64,000 nucleotides of DNA from Blastobasis lacticolella (lineage: Eukaryota; Arthropoda; Insecta; Lepidoptera; Blastobasidae): contig LR990053.1 of the NCBI GenBank assembly GCA_905147135.1, forward strand, positions 14,768,501 to 14,832,500, in the 5' to 3' direction. The position numbers were made by a program, and so were the translations under genes. This document shows positions 1 to 12,665 of this stretch, one piece after another; position 1 is the first letter of the stretch; every line of letters begins with the position of its first letter. The notes beneath the pieces are model-generated. The model was not told the DNA's origin and did not search any database. It saw only the letters and a list, made by a program, of their open reading frames with translations.

Positions 1-45
1 TATCGTAGTCGTCGTAACTTGTATAGAAATTGAAAAGTAGTAAAG

Positions 46-345
46 TAGTGGACCGTGTGCGGCTTCGTCCGCGTCCACCTATTTTACCCCTACCTACCCT
101 TTTTTTGCTTCTTAACGAAGGTTAAGACCACCAACATTGCTTCAGTGATTCAAGAGGAAGCTGAAATCCGGTGCTTAGTATTTTTAATTTTTTTTTTATT
201 AGACATTACATGCATTTGACCCCATCTCACCTGTTGGTAAGTGACGATGCGGCCGAAGATGAAGCATGCCCGTCTTAGAAGATCTATGCCTACATAAAGA
301 CATAGGGAAAGACGGCAAGACGTGTCTTTGTTTTATACTACGTAC
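46..345 (-). repeat. Family C repeat, split by another fragment
   Basis: Left part GGCTTCGTCCGCGTCCACCT, TTTTACCCCTACCTACCC. Right part GATCTATGCCTACATAAAGA, CATAGGGAAAGACGGC and CTTTGTTTTATACTACG. Between them (about 135-281) is a different repeat fragment with TTGACCCCATCTCACCTGTT, GGTAAGTGACGATGCGG, a common lepidopteran word set. Confidence 0.6.
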
Positions 346-604
346 AAACAATAAACATTTTCCAACAACAAAAACGGTATTTTTAGGGTATGGCGAAGTA
401 GTGCTGGGGTTGAATTCAAATGAGTAGGAGTCTAAATTTTTAAGTCACTTGAAGCCCAAAACGACCCAATGAAAATTGAAATAGAGACGCTCTTTATCAC
501 TTCTCTAATGAAACTCTGCGTTGAACCGCAACAGTCGCTACGCTATTAATAACGGAACAGCGTAACCAGGTCTTTATTAAAAACAGCAGTCGAGACTAGT
601 GATG

Positions 605-1000
605 TTATAGAACTCCGTAACCGAAATTATCGGATATCCGAATAAATTTCGAATAATTTCGGATGAGGGCATAGTCTAAATGAGACATATTGAGACCGAT
701 TTTTTTTAATCTCGGCCGGGCCGACGCACTAGCCGCGGGCTTCCAATGCATTGTTTATTATTTCTATGCTTTGCTTATATTAGACAATCATAGGAATATG
801 TTTAGAGGTCTATTTTTATTATGAAGAACCTATAATGGTAGGTATAATAATTTTACGTTTACAATTCCTTTTAAACTGAATATCCGAAACGATCCGAAAC
901 CAACGGATAATCCGCAATAATTTCATATCCGAAGCCAGTGTAATATTATTCGTATATCCGTATCCAGATTCGAAACTTCATATCCATAACATCCCTGCTC
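605..1000. repeat. Two clusters of 'TATCCGAA/TTCGGATA' words
   Basis: 605-668 has CCGAAATTATCGGATATCCG, AATAAATTTCGAATAATTTCGG (read in parts). 875-995 has TATCCGAAACGATCCGAAAC, CCAACGGATAATCCGC, ATTCGTATATCCGTATCCAG. About 200 AT-rich bases separate them. A degenerate short-word repeat, perhaps an eroded transposon end; no protein. Confidence 0.45.
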
Positions 1001-1395
1001 GAGTGCCTAATTTCCATAGTGTCAACAGTGCGAAATGAGGAATGCATCGCTTCTCTGCGGCTGTGGTGTCACAGTATAAATAGCACGGAGAATGTTCCGT
1101 ATATTAAGGATGGTCGGAAATGGCTTCTTGTTTACTATACTAGTCGTGTTTTGAACTGTTTTACCGCATACAAGTGTAGTACAGATATCTCGGGTATTTC
1201 GGTAGATGATTATGAGAAACGGTATCTGTATTACACTAGCGGTGAATATTGCACATTTGCTTGTTTCGACTTCGTATTTACTTACACGAGTGCGACAGAT
1301 ATTGCTTTCTACAAAGCCTAACTAGCCGATGTGTATAATTTCTAGTCGACATCTCTACTGTCATAATTATTGTCTAAAACACGAGTGTGCCAAAG

Positions 1396-1625
1396 ATTGT
1401 GTGGTGTCCGGTAGAGTAATGTAGCACCTATCCCTTCGCCTAACGGATGTAAGTCGAAGGCAGAATGTCTTAGAGGTAGAACCTTCGTAGGCTTGGGAAT
1501 GTGCATCGTTTTCTGTTATATATTTCTCATACTCAATCATATCAATCTTACTAATTGTAACTCAAAGGGGTAAAATCTTCCACCGCTGTAGGGAACTCTC
1601 AAGTACTGCATTGGATTGTTATAGA
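1396..1625 (+). repeat. 'GTGTGGTGTCCGG' repeat, decayed
   Basis: GTGTGGTGTCCGGTAGAGTA, GTAGCACCTATCCCTTCGCC, later TACTGCATTGGATTGTTATA. The order matches 20985-21220 (GTGTGGTGTCCGGCAGAGTA, TGCACCAACCCCTTACTCTC, TCCTGCAATGGACTGTTATG). Confidence 0.6.
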
Positions 1626-2751
1626 ACGATAAAATATGAACGTAAAAAAAATGTTTTGTCCCTGTGGAATGAATTTTGATCTGAAATTAAACTATATAAA
1701 ATACCCACACGTAATATAAAAATACAATGTCAACAAAGTCATTTTGAAAATAGAACATTTTCTTAAAAAAGGAAAACGCGTTACAGAAAACAACAAACAT
1801 TAACCATTGCAATCGCACGGTAAAACGAACCAATGAGCCGTTAAGACGCGAGGGAAATTTAAAAAAGGAACCCGAGATAAAGAAGCGAAGCTATCAAGCC
1901 TTGTTAAAACTTAATTGGGGAACAATAGCATAAAACATTGTTAGGTATATCCAGCTTAGACATATTAATAACGATATATGTGAGGACAAACGCTTTAGTG
2001 ACAAACATATTCTCATTAAAACGATAAACATGAGAGAGGGTGGCTCGTAGCTTTTTATCAAGGCATTAACCTAAGCTCTTAGTAACAAGAATGAGATAGC
2101 TAGTTTGCTATTTAACAGTGTGTAGCAGGAACCAGAAAGAAAGAGTTTACTCTAAGTTAATCAAAACAAAGACAAATCTTGATATGCATTTTATGCTCTT
2201 GTCAGTTACAGTTAAGGATCCGCATCGTGGCAATTTTATTATCTGTCAAAAAAGTTATTTATCAGATTAATCTGATATCTGATGAAATCTTCGAAAACAT
2301 ACCTATTGATACTAATGTAATATTGTAGATATTATGAACATGAATAGTTCATTTAGCTTAGAAATTTTTTGCTAATTTCTCGAAAGCGCAGTCGTTTCCA
2401 CTTTATTATTTCATCTCCAGATCTTTCCACGGCTTAATTTCTTGAGATTTATGCCATGAAAACAAGGAGTGGTATAACTCTATTTTTCTTATCGTTGCGG
2501 TGTACTGAGTAATGTGGTCGTTGCTGACCAAATGGTGTGTGGGCAGTTTTTCTTATTTACGAAATGAATTCATGCCGAATCCGGGAATATGCTATTTGAG
2601 GTAGCCATAGTACTATTTACGAAGACGAAGAGTATCGAGCGTGGACTTACCGCCATTGAATCGTCAATTTAAACTCATATTCTGGAGACTTTACATAACT
2701 ATAGATATTATCTCCCTATCCTACGTCAAATATATTTTCTAATTCAACACT

Positions 2752-2972
2752 AACATACGGTATTGAATGTTGGATATGGCAGAACAGAAATGAAAGTAGA
2801 ATAAATGCAGTGGAAATGAGGTCTCTAAGACAAGTATGTGGAGTGAAATTGAGTGATAGATATAAAAATACAGTGATTTGTGAAAGGTTGGGCATGAAAG
2901 ATGATGTAGGAGATGAAGAGTTCGGGCATGAAGAGCAGATGGATGAAAGACAACCCAGAAAAACAATTTAAA
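2752..2972 (+). mobile_element. LINE reverse transcriptase C-terminal fragment
   Basis: Plus-strand translation reads TYGIECWIWQNRNESRINAV, then EMRSLRQVCGVKLSDRYKNT, then VICERLGMKDDV and, after an internal loss, EFGHEEQMDERQPRKTI. The order GSECW / AVEMRSLRSMCGVKLSDR / RERCGVKEDV / FGHVERMNE is characteristic of an insect retrotransposon polymerase C-terminus. Roughly 15-20 residues are missing between DDVGD and FGHEEQM. It is a short decayed fragment lying in the presumed receptor intron. Confidence 0.75.
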
Positions 2973-3744
2973 TTAGCTAATTATATTATAAAGACTTTTG
3001 TTACAAGAAAACGATATGGTACTCGATATTAAGAGCACCTAAAAAGATTCTAACATAAATTGCGGAAAAACGAAATAAAGAAATAAAGACATTGCGCCAT
3101 AAAAAGGTTCTGTTCACAATGGAAAGATAATTGTCGGAAATCCCCGCCAGTATTTCATCTATCACACCGATAACTGTAGTAGTAGTACTGGGCCATTAGG
3201 AAGCCTTCCAAAATCACGAAAGCCTTTAGCTCTGCCAAGAACAGTGTGCAGGAGACTCATACATTGTAGATTGCACAAGCCAGTGTTGACTTTCGACAAA
3301 CTGCACCATCCTTACAATCCACATCGAGGTGCCGAATAAAACCGCCGCTATTTCATCTAAGGCACTGTTTATCGTCGGGAAATAGAGCCTTTACGAACCT
3401 GTGCCGAAGCTACGAGTGAATATTATTCTTAGAACAAAGACTTTCACAGCCTCGGTTCATTTCAAGAGTAATTTTACATTCTCTTCTATGTATTTGACAA
3501 GAAATAAATTGATTGTTTTTTACAGCCCGAAAAAAGCAAAACAATGTCTATTCGCATGGGAAATAGAGGTATCATTGTGTTTACAATAAAAATGTGACGA
3601 AACATACTTTTGAATACAATATATTACGATTACAAGTGAAATTGCCATCGATCTTTGTTCCTTTATCGCCCGGAAATAAAGCTACACCACCAACCTACGT
3701 TATGATCACGTATCTGACATTTAATTAATTTCTTGGCTTGCAGT

Positions 3745-4029
3745 CGTGTGCAGATCAGAACTTTGTGCGAGATTCAGTGCCACAGATGCACAAATATAGT
3801 TGCTGCACGTCGGCTGTGTTATACTACCACAGGGCCAATATCGGGAGCTAACGTCTCGAATGCATTATTGCATCAGCACTTGGTAGCACAGATGCATAAG
3901 CGGCATGTGTCAAACACGTCCCTGGAGATGAAACAGCTTGTAAACAGCAAGCTCATTTTACATGGAACCGAAGTTCGTGATGTACAGAGAAGCAACCACG
4001 GGACTGAACAATTTGGAGGACCTGGTAAA
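3745..4029 (+). other. Possible exon, unidentified
   Basis: TTTCTTGGCTTGCAG (AG at 3743-3744) resembles an acceptor. An open frame of about 95 codons follows (SRVQIRTLCEIQCHRCTNIV ... EQFGGPGK) to the TAG at 4030-4032, and GGACCTG-GTAAAT at the end could be a donor. Composition is less AT-rich than its surroundings. I recognise no domain. Chance remains a good explanation, so confidence is low. Confidence 0.2.
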
Positions 4030-4039
4030 TAGACATACC

Positions 4040-4295
4040 TAGACATAGACATGATTTATTTTGATATCACAAAAATCCATAAGCATTTACATGTTATGGT
4101 ATTTTAGAATACTTCAATGCTAAAACAAAGTAGGTACAAACACACAAATACAATAAAATATGCGATGCCAAATTAGACCACAACTCAGCCTAAGTGACAG
4201 CAAGTGCTTCAGCGCTGATTTTAAGTGGAATCTCGACGGTAAGGAGACGTGCATGAAGCACACAGCATAAATAAAATAAATAAATAATTTGTTAT
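4040..4295 (-). mobile_element. LINE 3' UTR relic
   Basis: Starts with GACATGATTTATTTTGATAT and contains the block CAACTCAGCCTAAGTGACAG and CAGCGCTGATTTTAAGTGGA. The same block in altered form (CCTCAGCATAATGTTATGGC, CAACGCTGGTTTTCAGTGGG) is at 22870-22930, so both are 3' ends of one LINE family read on the minus strand. No coding sequence remains. Confidence 0.5.
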
Positions 4296-4549
4296 GAAAT
4301 TAAATATGGAAATCTCTACTGTGATACACAATGGTATATGCGATATGAAATAAAATGGAATTACTCACGATTGTATAATTGTGCGGAATACAAATCGTCC
4401 CGCCTTTTTCCCGTAGGGATAGGCTTCACTACTGACTACAATACTTGACCTCTGTAGGGAGTGATCGTGGATACTCTTTAAGGCTACGCAAAGACAAACA
4501 AGCAGACAGCCCATCTGATGGTAAGCGGTACCGTCGCCTACAATATCCA

Positions 4550-7289
4550 CGATTCACGCATTTAGATTTCAGGCAACAAAAACATCATCGCACACTATGG
4601 TTTCAAAGTCATCGCAAATGATGCGAGAAAAGATAAACAGTTCAGTAAACGTGGTGGGTACGGGCGTAGTTGTAAAAAGTAATGGAAAAATCAATGGAGT
4701 CTAAGATGCAGATGAGGCGAGACGTGATGAACCATTAGGGAAACGAATGAAAGATACAATGTAGTGAACAGAACTTACATAGGGATCTTGGCAGTCGTAA
4801 AAGACGCTGTAAACTATTGTGAATTATGGACGGGTAATTCGATAGAAAATTACAGAGAAGAGTCGATACTCTGAGCCAAATATTCATCAACGCATTGGTC
4901 TGTGAGTACCAATAAATTACCTTTTAAGTTTTGTTCTATAGTGATACTATACTGCGATATGCTTGATAAAAATAATAATTTTAAAAATATTTGATATATA
5001 AGAAATCATATTAATATTACTGTTTAAACGAGTGCGGTTTAATATCTTAAATTATTATTGGCCCGCATTAATTTCCCGTCCTGATATTTTAATAATTTAA
5101 CCAATATTAATTACCATATCATGTGTAATTAACCGAAGCTGTTGAATATTAATAGCAATTTCATTTACAGCCTATCCATCCTGTCCAATTAATTTTTTTA
5201 ATAAATATTTTCCCTGAAATTATAAAAAATATCAGTAATGAAACAGTTTACATCGAGGCAAAAAGAAAACAAAATATATGAATATCGGAACTGCCAATTC
5301 CGTAACGCTATTCGAAGTACGAACAAAATTTAATAATGGGAATGGAATCGTACAGAAACGTAAGTAAAATATTTCAATTAAAAAGTTTCCCAAAGAATAT
5401 CAACACGGAGCCGAATTCCATGTCGCGTTCAATTTATAATTCCTATTAAGCGCAATGACGGGCGTATGGGAAAGTGCTTTGTCAATTCAAAGAGCATCTT
5501 CGATTATGGACGTACCCAAACCTCTTACCCGTACGTTGGCTCGTATAGTGCCCATTTCTGCGTCGGCAACCCCTCAAATTTCCAAAAACCACATATTACT
5601 TTCCGATACACTTGCGTTGATTAAAGCGGAGACAGGTAGCCCCGCGGAGCCCCTCATCAATCGCTGACGCCATCCCCGGTCGACCCTTTCGCGAGTAAAT
5701 TGAGTGTGACAAATGCATTGGCCATACCCGGTTAATGACTAAAGTTAATTTCGGTCGAGCCCACAGCATCGCCATTGTTGCCCCGGGGGCGGGATAGGAA
5801 TTCATTTATTTTTTTAATTGCGCCCCTGATAGCTCATTTGAGACCAACCTCTTGATGGCAATGGCGGCGGTTTAGTCTCCTCTTCCCTAATTTTTAAAAG
5901 GTTTGCGTCCAGTTTAAAGTTGGTAGTTTTCTGGGTTAATTCCATTATAACCTGAATTATTTTAAGGTTGCCGATTTACGTAATTTTTTAAAACGTTGTC
6001 TATAATGATACCATTGACGATTTTTGATAGTCAGAAATTTGGCCCAATTCCTCCTTTAAAAAAATATTCAGGTTGATGTAACCAATCTCCGCAAAAACTA
6101 TGCTCAATCTATTTTGTATCTCAAATCTTAAATATAATACAAAATAGACGGTAAATTCTGAAACCGCAACTCAATGTATCTGAGGCGGTCAATTCGATCA
6201 GTTAACATTGATATTCTGAATTAATAACGTTGTATCCAGTACACAAAGTTTGAGAGCATCGCCCCCCTGAGATGAACTTGGTTTAACGAATTCCACCTGA
6301 ACAATCCCTGAGCTCGGAACTTCGAGATCGATGTACCTGTTAACATATTTGCAAGTCCTAAGAGTTAGCTCACGCTTGGAAGTTTGAAGAGACATGTTAT
6401 ACAACTAATGCAGGCCCCGGTGCAGATGCATTTTCCTAAGTGAAGTTTGATTCAGGTCAGACCACAGGTGAGCATCGGCGTGTGTTTTGATACTTTATAT
6501 GCAGAGAGGTATGGCTTATGTGGGACTACAATAATCTATAAAAGTGACGTAATGTTTTAAACTATAGCGATTTATATTGGGATACTCAATAACCAAGGTA
6601 TGTTGTATAACGTGTCTATAAAAGTACCTATAAGTATTTAAATTAAAGTAACAAACTCCGTAATTTAAAATAAAAACCTATGTTTTATTTCTATTTATAT
6701 TTTTATTTACGTGTTAAATGACATAATATTGCATTCATACCTTTATTTGAGATTTCTTGACATATTACTAGACATATTTTTTATTGTTGGTTTATTAAAT
6801 ATAATTAATAATTACGTTATTATTAAAACTACTGAAGAGACATTTTATATCTGTGCTCTCAATAAAATGAAGTTTTAATAGGAAATTAAAAATTTACAAT
6901 GCTAATTCCTCTTGCATTCCTCACTTAAGACTATAAAACGCTGAAAACGTTTTGAGACCTGCAAACTTTGTTAGACTCTCCGTCGTAAGGCGATCCCCAT
7001 AAGTGCAGCGTCTATTTATGCACCAGTAAGGGAATTGGTAAGTTCCTGCTGCGCCAGCTGTACAGTTTCCTTAAACAGATACTTTGAATATTTAAACGGT
7101 CGTTCACTTTAAATTTACACAGACTCTCTTCGTCTTTTTATGATGTTTTGAAATTCCAGTATTAAATGAGTTTTTGTATTGGTTTGGGAACAGGAATTTA
7201 CCTACTACTTTTTAACTGAGTTAGACGATATTTCTCATGGAGGATGAATTTCTATTTGATATTAGATACTTAATAGAGTGAGGAAAATA
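4550..7289. other. Presumed intron, non-repetitive, with one GC-richer island
   Basis: AT-rich DNA without recognisable coding or repeats. 5440-5800 is distinctly GC-richer (blocks such as GACGCCATCCCCGGTCGACC and GTTGCCCCGGGGGCGGGATA). It carries two overlapping frames of about 70 codons on opposite strands, neither resembling a known protein. A conserved non-coding element is one reading. Confidence 0.35.
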
Positions 7290-7361
7290 GACTCGGTGGC
7301 CGAGTGGTCAAGGTATTAGTCTCTAAGCAAGAGGTACCGAATTCAAATCTCACTACGGCTG
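7290..7361 (+). repeat. tRNA Ser/Leu-like head without SINE body
   Basis: GACTCGGTGGCCGAGTGGTC keeps a perfect A box (TGGCCGAGTGG, 7297-7307). The B box is decayed (GAATTCAAATC). After CTCACTACGGCT the text turns into GTTGAATTTTAATTATCAAA, not the family A body. It may be a family A head fused to other sequence, a different SINE, or a tRNA pseudogene. Confidence 0.55.
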
Positions 7362-10300
7362 TTGAATTTTAATTATCAAATAAAAATAATTGAAAAAAGG
7401 AAAACGCGCCCACACACATACACAATCACACACACATGCATCGCAGTTCTAAGAGGTAACGGAATTATTTTTTAAATAATTACTTTGTTATTTTTTTGTT
7501 ATTTTAAGTTGTACACTTATCTAAGAGGGCAGAAGCCATGATCCAATTCTTCACATCGTCGCTTCACCGGAAATATAGCCTAAGTATATTCAATTAAACA
7601 ATAGCAGAAAACGAATAAATAAACCCTAACGATTTTTCTCCTCCTCCCATTCCAAATATAAGCTGCTAAATTTAGTTTCCGTATGCAATAGTGTCCAGAA
7701 GCTATTCAACTATACGCGACGCTTCCAGGATTGGAAGCTTTTCGTCTGCTAATTTACATAATCCCCACAAAGCCTATTTAGAGACGTCGCGAAGGCTACT
7801 ATTCCATTCTATTATGTCTGGAACGCTGGACCAGAGGTACTTATATTTGATGGCACAGGCTGGGCATTTAATAGTACTGAATCCACAATTAAGCTTACCT
7901 AGAGTTTCAATAACTATTGTGTGCTTAAGTGAATAGAGAGAGACTTCAAAATGAATGAAAATGAAGAATATCTGCAATAATCGAATTTCAGTAGTAATGA
8001 AAAAATATCTTTGCAAAGTTGATGTCGAAAAGCGTGGATAGTCTAATTTAAGAATATTTTTTTCAATTTGCATTTTCTCACTGGCTGCTACCTCTTACAC
8101 GAATTCAAAAGATAAAAAGACAAGGTATATCCATTCTGAACAACTTAACCGATCAACTAGTTTTTCAGATCGGAACACGAAGAGGTTCCGTTAGGAAACC
8201 AGCGGTTAAACTGCGTTGGAACCGATTGGCACCCCGTGACGGGTAATATAAAACTAAATCATTCCAGCACGTCACGTTATCTCTTACACACTTTTTGTAT
8301 CAGAGAAGGTAAATGAGCAAGCTAGATGGAAAGTGTTTAACACCGATAAGACACTCGCAACAGTGTTGCCAACTTTGAGGTAGACACAGGCTCATTTCTT
8401 GAAAAATCCGGCGTATTTACAGGACCCAACGGTTCAGGACTTCAGCTGTAGGGAGCAATCCAAAGCATGGCCATACGAGACTGGATGTTATAATTAGAAA
8501 GACATAAAAATTCCTGACCTCCTCAGAAAGTGTCGTCTTGAGAATCAGACCTACATCGCCGAGTGGAAATTATCTTAGATCTACAGCTAATTCTTGGCTG
8601 AATACATCACAAAATAAGACAAGATACATCTCTGCGTGTCTTGTACGCAATACATCAGTTGCAGAACTCCAGGCAGCTAATCAAGCTTAATTCCAAGACA
8701 GACGAACTCGGGGGTGGGCGTTCGTTAAATTTAATCAACCAAGCTGGGGCAAGTGAGAATTACCACGAAGTACGCCCCGGGAGCTGTTATTCAGTTAACT
8801 CTAGCTAGTTTTTCAAGAGAAACTCTGCGAATTGTGATGTTCTGGCATGAGGCCACTGGAGAGGCGTTGTCATAGATGGAATGAAAATTTTGCAAGATAG
8901 GTTAAATTTTTGGTTTCATATTAACAAGTCGTTGATAATGTTAGTAACCATATTTAAAATAAACGAAGGGTAACAAATATAAAAGTAAAATTACAAATAT
9001 TATTACGTATTAACAGTAGTTTAAATTGTTGAAACGGCTTAAGTGCACCGCTATTATAAAAACTCATCTCTCAATTTTTGAGAGAATTGACTGGCGAATA
9101 TTCTCTCTCAACTTTTCAACTATACCTTAGTTTTACTACTTACTCTACTACTTTAAAATTAGCAATTTTGAGCAACTTTTTGTTTATAAAAGTACCGGCG
9201 AAATATAACCTACCTATTTAAATGTGGATGACGATGAATATAATATTAAATTACATAAAATATTATGTGTCTAATTACGCAGGTTTTATGGCCAGAACAT
9301 TACGTGTGTGAAACAAGTTGCAACACTGATGGAGTTCCTAGTTACCACAACAAATTACCTCATTACAATAACGACTCTACGGCTTCGAATTAAAGTATAA
9401 AATCGCAGGCGTGTATTTAACACAATATACGTATATAGTAAATAAAACATGGAATCTTTATTAGTCCGTCTGTCTGTCGACAGTTGTATAATCTCTCTGG
9501 GTAAGCTTGGTAGACGAGTTGGAGATCGTAGTATTGAAAACACCCCAGAGACACTCGAAATTTCAGCTAGAAACGACTGGGAATATTTATTCCCGATCTT
9601 AGGTACCCACTCGGAATGTTACTAGGAACGACTGAGAATAAAATTCCCAACCGTACCCAGTAGGTACGACCTATGAGAATAAATGAATTACGCATAATAT
9701 CTATGATTCATGCAGCTAGAAAAAAATGCAGTACCACGGTTGCGGTATATCTACGAGGACTAAGATGAAATGCCTCATGCTTGTACTACCATATCCTTCA
9801 AACCGCAACACAACAATGCCAACATGGTTGCTTGGCGGTAGAAATAGATAAGGCATATGTACTCATCCAGGCGGACTCCTCACTTGACAGAGTCCTACCA
9901 TCTGATAAATTATCTGCTAGATACAAAGCTAAAATACTAAATACGAAAAATATTTTTCAATAGATAATGACAATACAATACTGCGGAAACGATAATAAGG
10001 AACGTGGCGTATAAATGAACTAACATGCCTCGAAAAGGAAATCTACTGAAGAAAATATACTAACGCCTCGACCCTAGACGCCGACCCTCACGTTCATTAC
10101 AATCTATAACATTATTAATTTTCTATCGAATAGGTCTTTACAGTATTTACTTGAGGTATTAAACTATACACAGAGCCCATATCGATTTGGTAATACTGTA
10201 CTTTCGTTGTGTATCTAACATGTATCTGTGTATAGGTTCCTAGTTTCGTGTCTTGCTTACATTATGTAGTAGCAATGCTAGCCTCCCCTTCGGCGTTGTT

Positions 10301-11525
10301 ATTTGTATTTGTAGAGAAAATTGCATTTAGATATTGTATTCTGCGGTTTACTGGCGACTCCGCCGACGTAAATTGTAAGGTTTGCGGCTAAGCTAAGCTA
10401 GTTCACTTATTTTATTGGTTTATAGAATTCTATAGCTGGTAGTGTAAGTGGAATTGAAGTATTTGTGGCGACTAGTTGAACTTCATGATTTTAGCTGCAT
10501 TGGATATGGATTCATTCGTTTATATTGTTTCTGCAGAAAGTACTCTTTCCAATTAAATTACAAATAATTCAATCATCATCATCATCGTCGGCTATATATA
10601 TCGTCACTTACTACCATTTGGTGTCTGTCTGATGTCTAACAGCTGACAAGTACCTGGCTTGACCAATTATTAAAAAATATATCAGCATTTAATACATCAT
10701 TGTTAAAATAGAACACACGATAAACGGACATAATTTTTCTTTTCCTTTGAGAACTTATTTGATTGAAATATACAGTTGTAACTGGGGTGGTTATACATAT
10801 CTTCCACCTTCTATCAGTCGGAGAATTTAGTAGAAGCTAGTTAGCTAGGTTAGTTTGGACGAAGCAGTGACATTAAGGAGTGCCAGAATGGATAAAAGTT
10901 GACGCAATTCTGGCAGGTCTATATCTAAAAGAGGCACAAAAAACAACTTTCTTTCAAAAACAATTTATCCATTCCCGAATGGAATCCCACCATGGCCACG
11001 ATCTTCAGACTTGAAGGACCGACCTGAAAGAGAGATATTTAAAAACCTTGGGTGCAAAGATACTCTCTAATTTAGAGGCTGAGGATCGCTGGAATTCTGC
11101 ACACGAACGCGACAGTGCAAATAGCCGTCAATCGACGCGACCGTTCCAAAAAGTTCGTAAAACAAAGATCTTTGCAAACGTTTGCCAAGAAAAGGGGATT
11201 CGTGATGAATTTTAAAATGGCGGAATATCGGCGCGCAGCTTTATCGATATTCAAATTGATGAATCACCCGCGAGTTCTATCGATAATGGAATTGGATTTA
11301 TATGATTACCAGGATTTGAATTTCGTATTTGTGCCCTCGGATTAGGGCTCTTGTTAGCGCTCGAGCTGGAATAACAAGGCTCGAGAATTGTGGATGGGAG
11401 AAAAAAAATCTGAATAAAAAACATTTTGAAAAGATTTTTGTCTGGGAGAAAATTTCGTTGAAGTAAAGGCAAATACTGTTATATTGTAGACTTTTGAGAG
11501 TGAATAAAATAATATTTGACTGCTA
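7362..11525. other. Presumed intron, no gene seen
   Basis: Contains a CA-rich run (7410-7438), a short TCTCTCAATTTTTGAGAGA hairpin at 9066-9084, and a weak direct repeat (GAAACGACTGGGAATATTTA at 9570, GGAACGACTGAGAATAAAAT at 9626). Reading frames are short and unconvincing. Confidence 0.4.
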
Positions 11526-11810
11526 TCTATCACTCATCATATCAGCCAGAAGACGCCCACTTCTGAGCATAGGCCTCCCCCAGAGATCTCCACAAAGACC
11601 GGTCCTTTGCTTTCCGCATCCAGCTGGTACCTGCGGTCCTTACCAGGTTGTCGGTCCACCCTGTGGGAGGCCTACCCACGCTACGTCTTTCGGTACGTGG
11701 TCGCCCTTGAGAACTTTACTGCCCCATCGACCATCTGTTCTTCGAGCTATGTGCCCTGCCCACTGCCACTGGAGTCTGGCAATCCTTAGAGCTATGTCTA
11801 ATTAACTACC
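11526..11810 (-). mobile_element. RTE-like LINE fragment: C-terminus of the endonuclease/reverse transcriptase
   Basis: Minus-strand translation in shifting frames gives QWAGHIARRTDGRWG, then GRPPTGWTDNL-type and TSWMRKAKDRSLWRSLGEAY, and finally QKWASSG before a stop. This is the well-known insect RTE/BovB-type C-terminal string (QWAGH, RWVDDI, W-x2-AQDRSLWR-x3-GEAYVQQW). The tail ends with TGATATGATGAGTGA, consistent with the TGATGA-type tails of RTE elements. Several frame breaks make it a relic. The plus-strand reading frames over this region are its antisense shadows. Confidence 0.8.
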
Positions 11811-12405
11811 ACTAATAATCGTGAATTATTTTCGAACTTTGTAGAAAGTCAGTTCTTAATTGAAGGTTATCTTATTTGATAGACCGTCTCCTGTGTAATG
11901 CAGTAAATCATAACTTGGACAGTGGTTTCAAGTTAAGTCTAATAAATGCACAAAAAAATTAAACTGCGTTTGGTATAGCTACAGCAGTGAGCAGCAATAT
12001 GATTACACAAACTATTACATCGACACTAAATATTACATCATCGTTAAATACAACTCTGGAACTAACTCAACATTTTTACTAAAAGCGTTTTCCTCTGAAA
12101 CACTTCTCCGTGGCTGTTTGACCAGCCAATTAATGTGGAAATAAGAAGCCTTAAGGCTCCAATCAGCGCTGAGCTTAGATACTGGAAAAAGGAAAACGAT
12201 ATTTCAAAGCGGAGTCGATAACTATGTTTACCTTATCGATAGCTGTAGGGATAGTCAGAGGGGCTCTAACGAAGTTATTGCGAAGAAAAGCGCAGAGGAA
12301 TTGACCGGATTTTTTTATTGTAGTGATAATGATGTAATATTAAACCATACACACATACATATATACTCTCGCGCTTTTTTCCCGCAAGGGTAAGCCATGT
12401 TAAAC

Positions 12406-12665
12406 CATCATCATCATCTTGGCGATAATCCCGGTTATGCTCTCGCGCACGAGGGCCCGGGGTCCGCCTTGACCATGATCCAGGATTTGGCATATCAGAT
12501 AATTACAGTGAAGCGACTACCATCTGACCTCCGTGAAACTGCTACCAGGGGGACCTGACAAAATGGGATCATGGTTACTCATTCAGTTGCCTGAATGTGC
12601 AGGTTTCATAACTATGTTTTCTCCTACTGTGAGAGCATCGGTTAGCATGCAACTAATGTTACCAT
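12406..12665 (-). mobile_element. Family A SINE lacking the tRNA head
   Basis: Tail CATCATCATCATCTTGGCGA, body GGGCCCGGGGTCCGCCTTGA, ends at AGCATCGGTTAGCATGCAAC. The tRNA-like promoter portion is absent: a 5' truncation. Confidence 0.8.

Noticed and set aside
1019..1321. 100-codon plus-strand frame
   Set aside because: Starts at a GTG, has no splice or start context and no recognisable domain.
11494..11805. 103-codon plus-strand frame with Pro/Arg-rich peptide
   Set aside because: Antisense shadow of the RTE-like LINE C-terminus on the minus strand.
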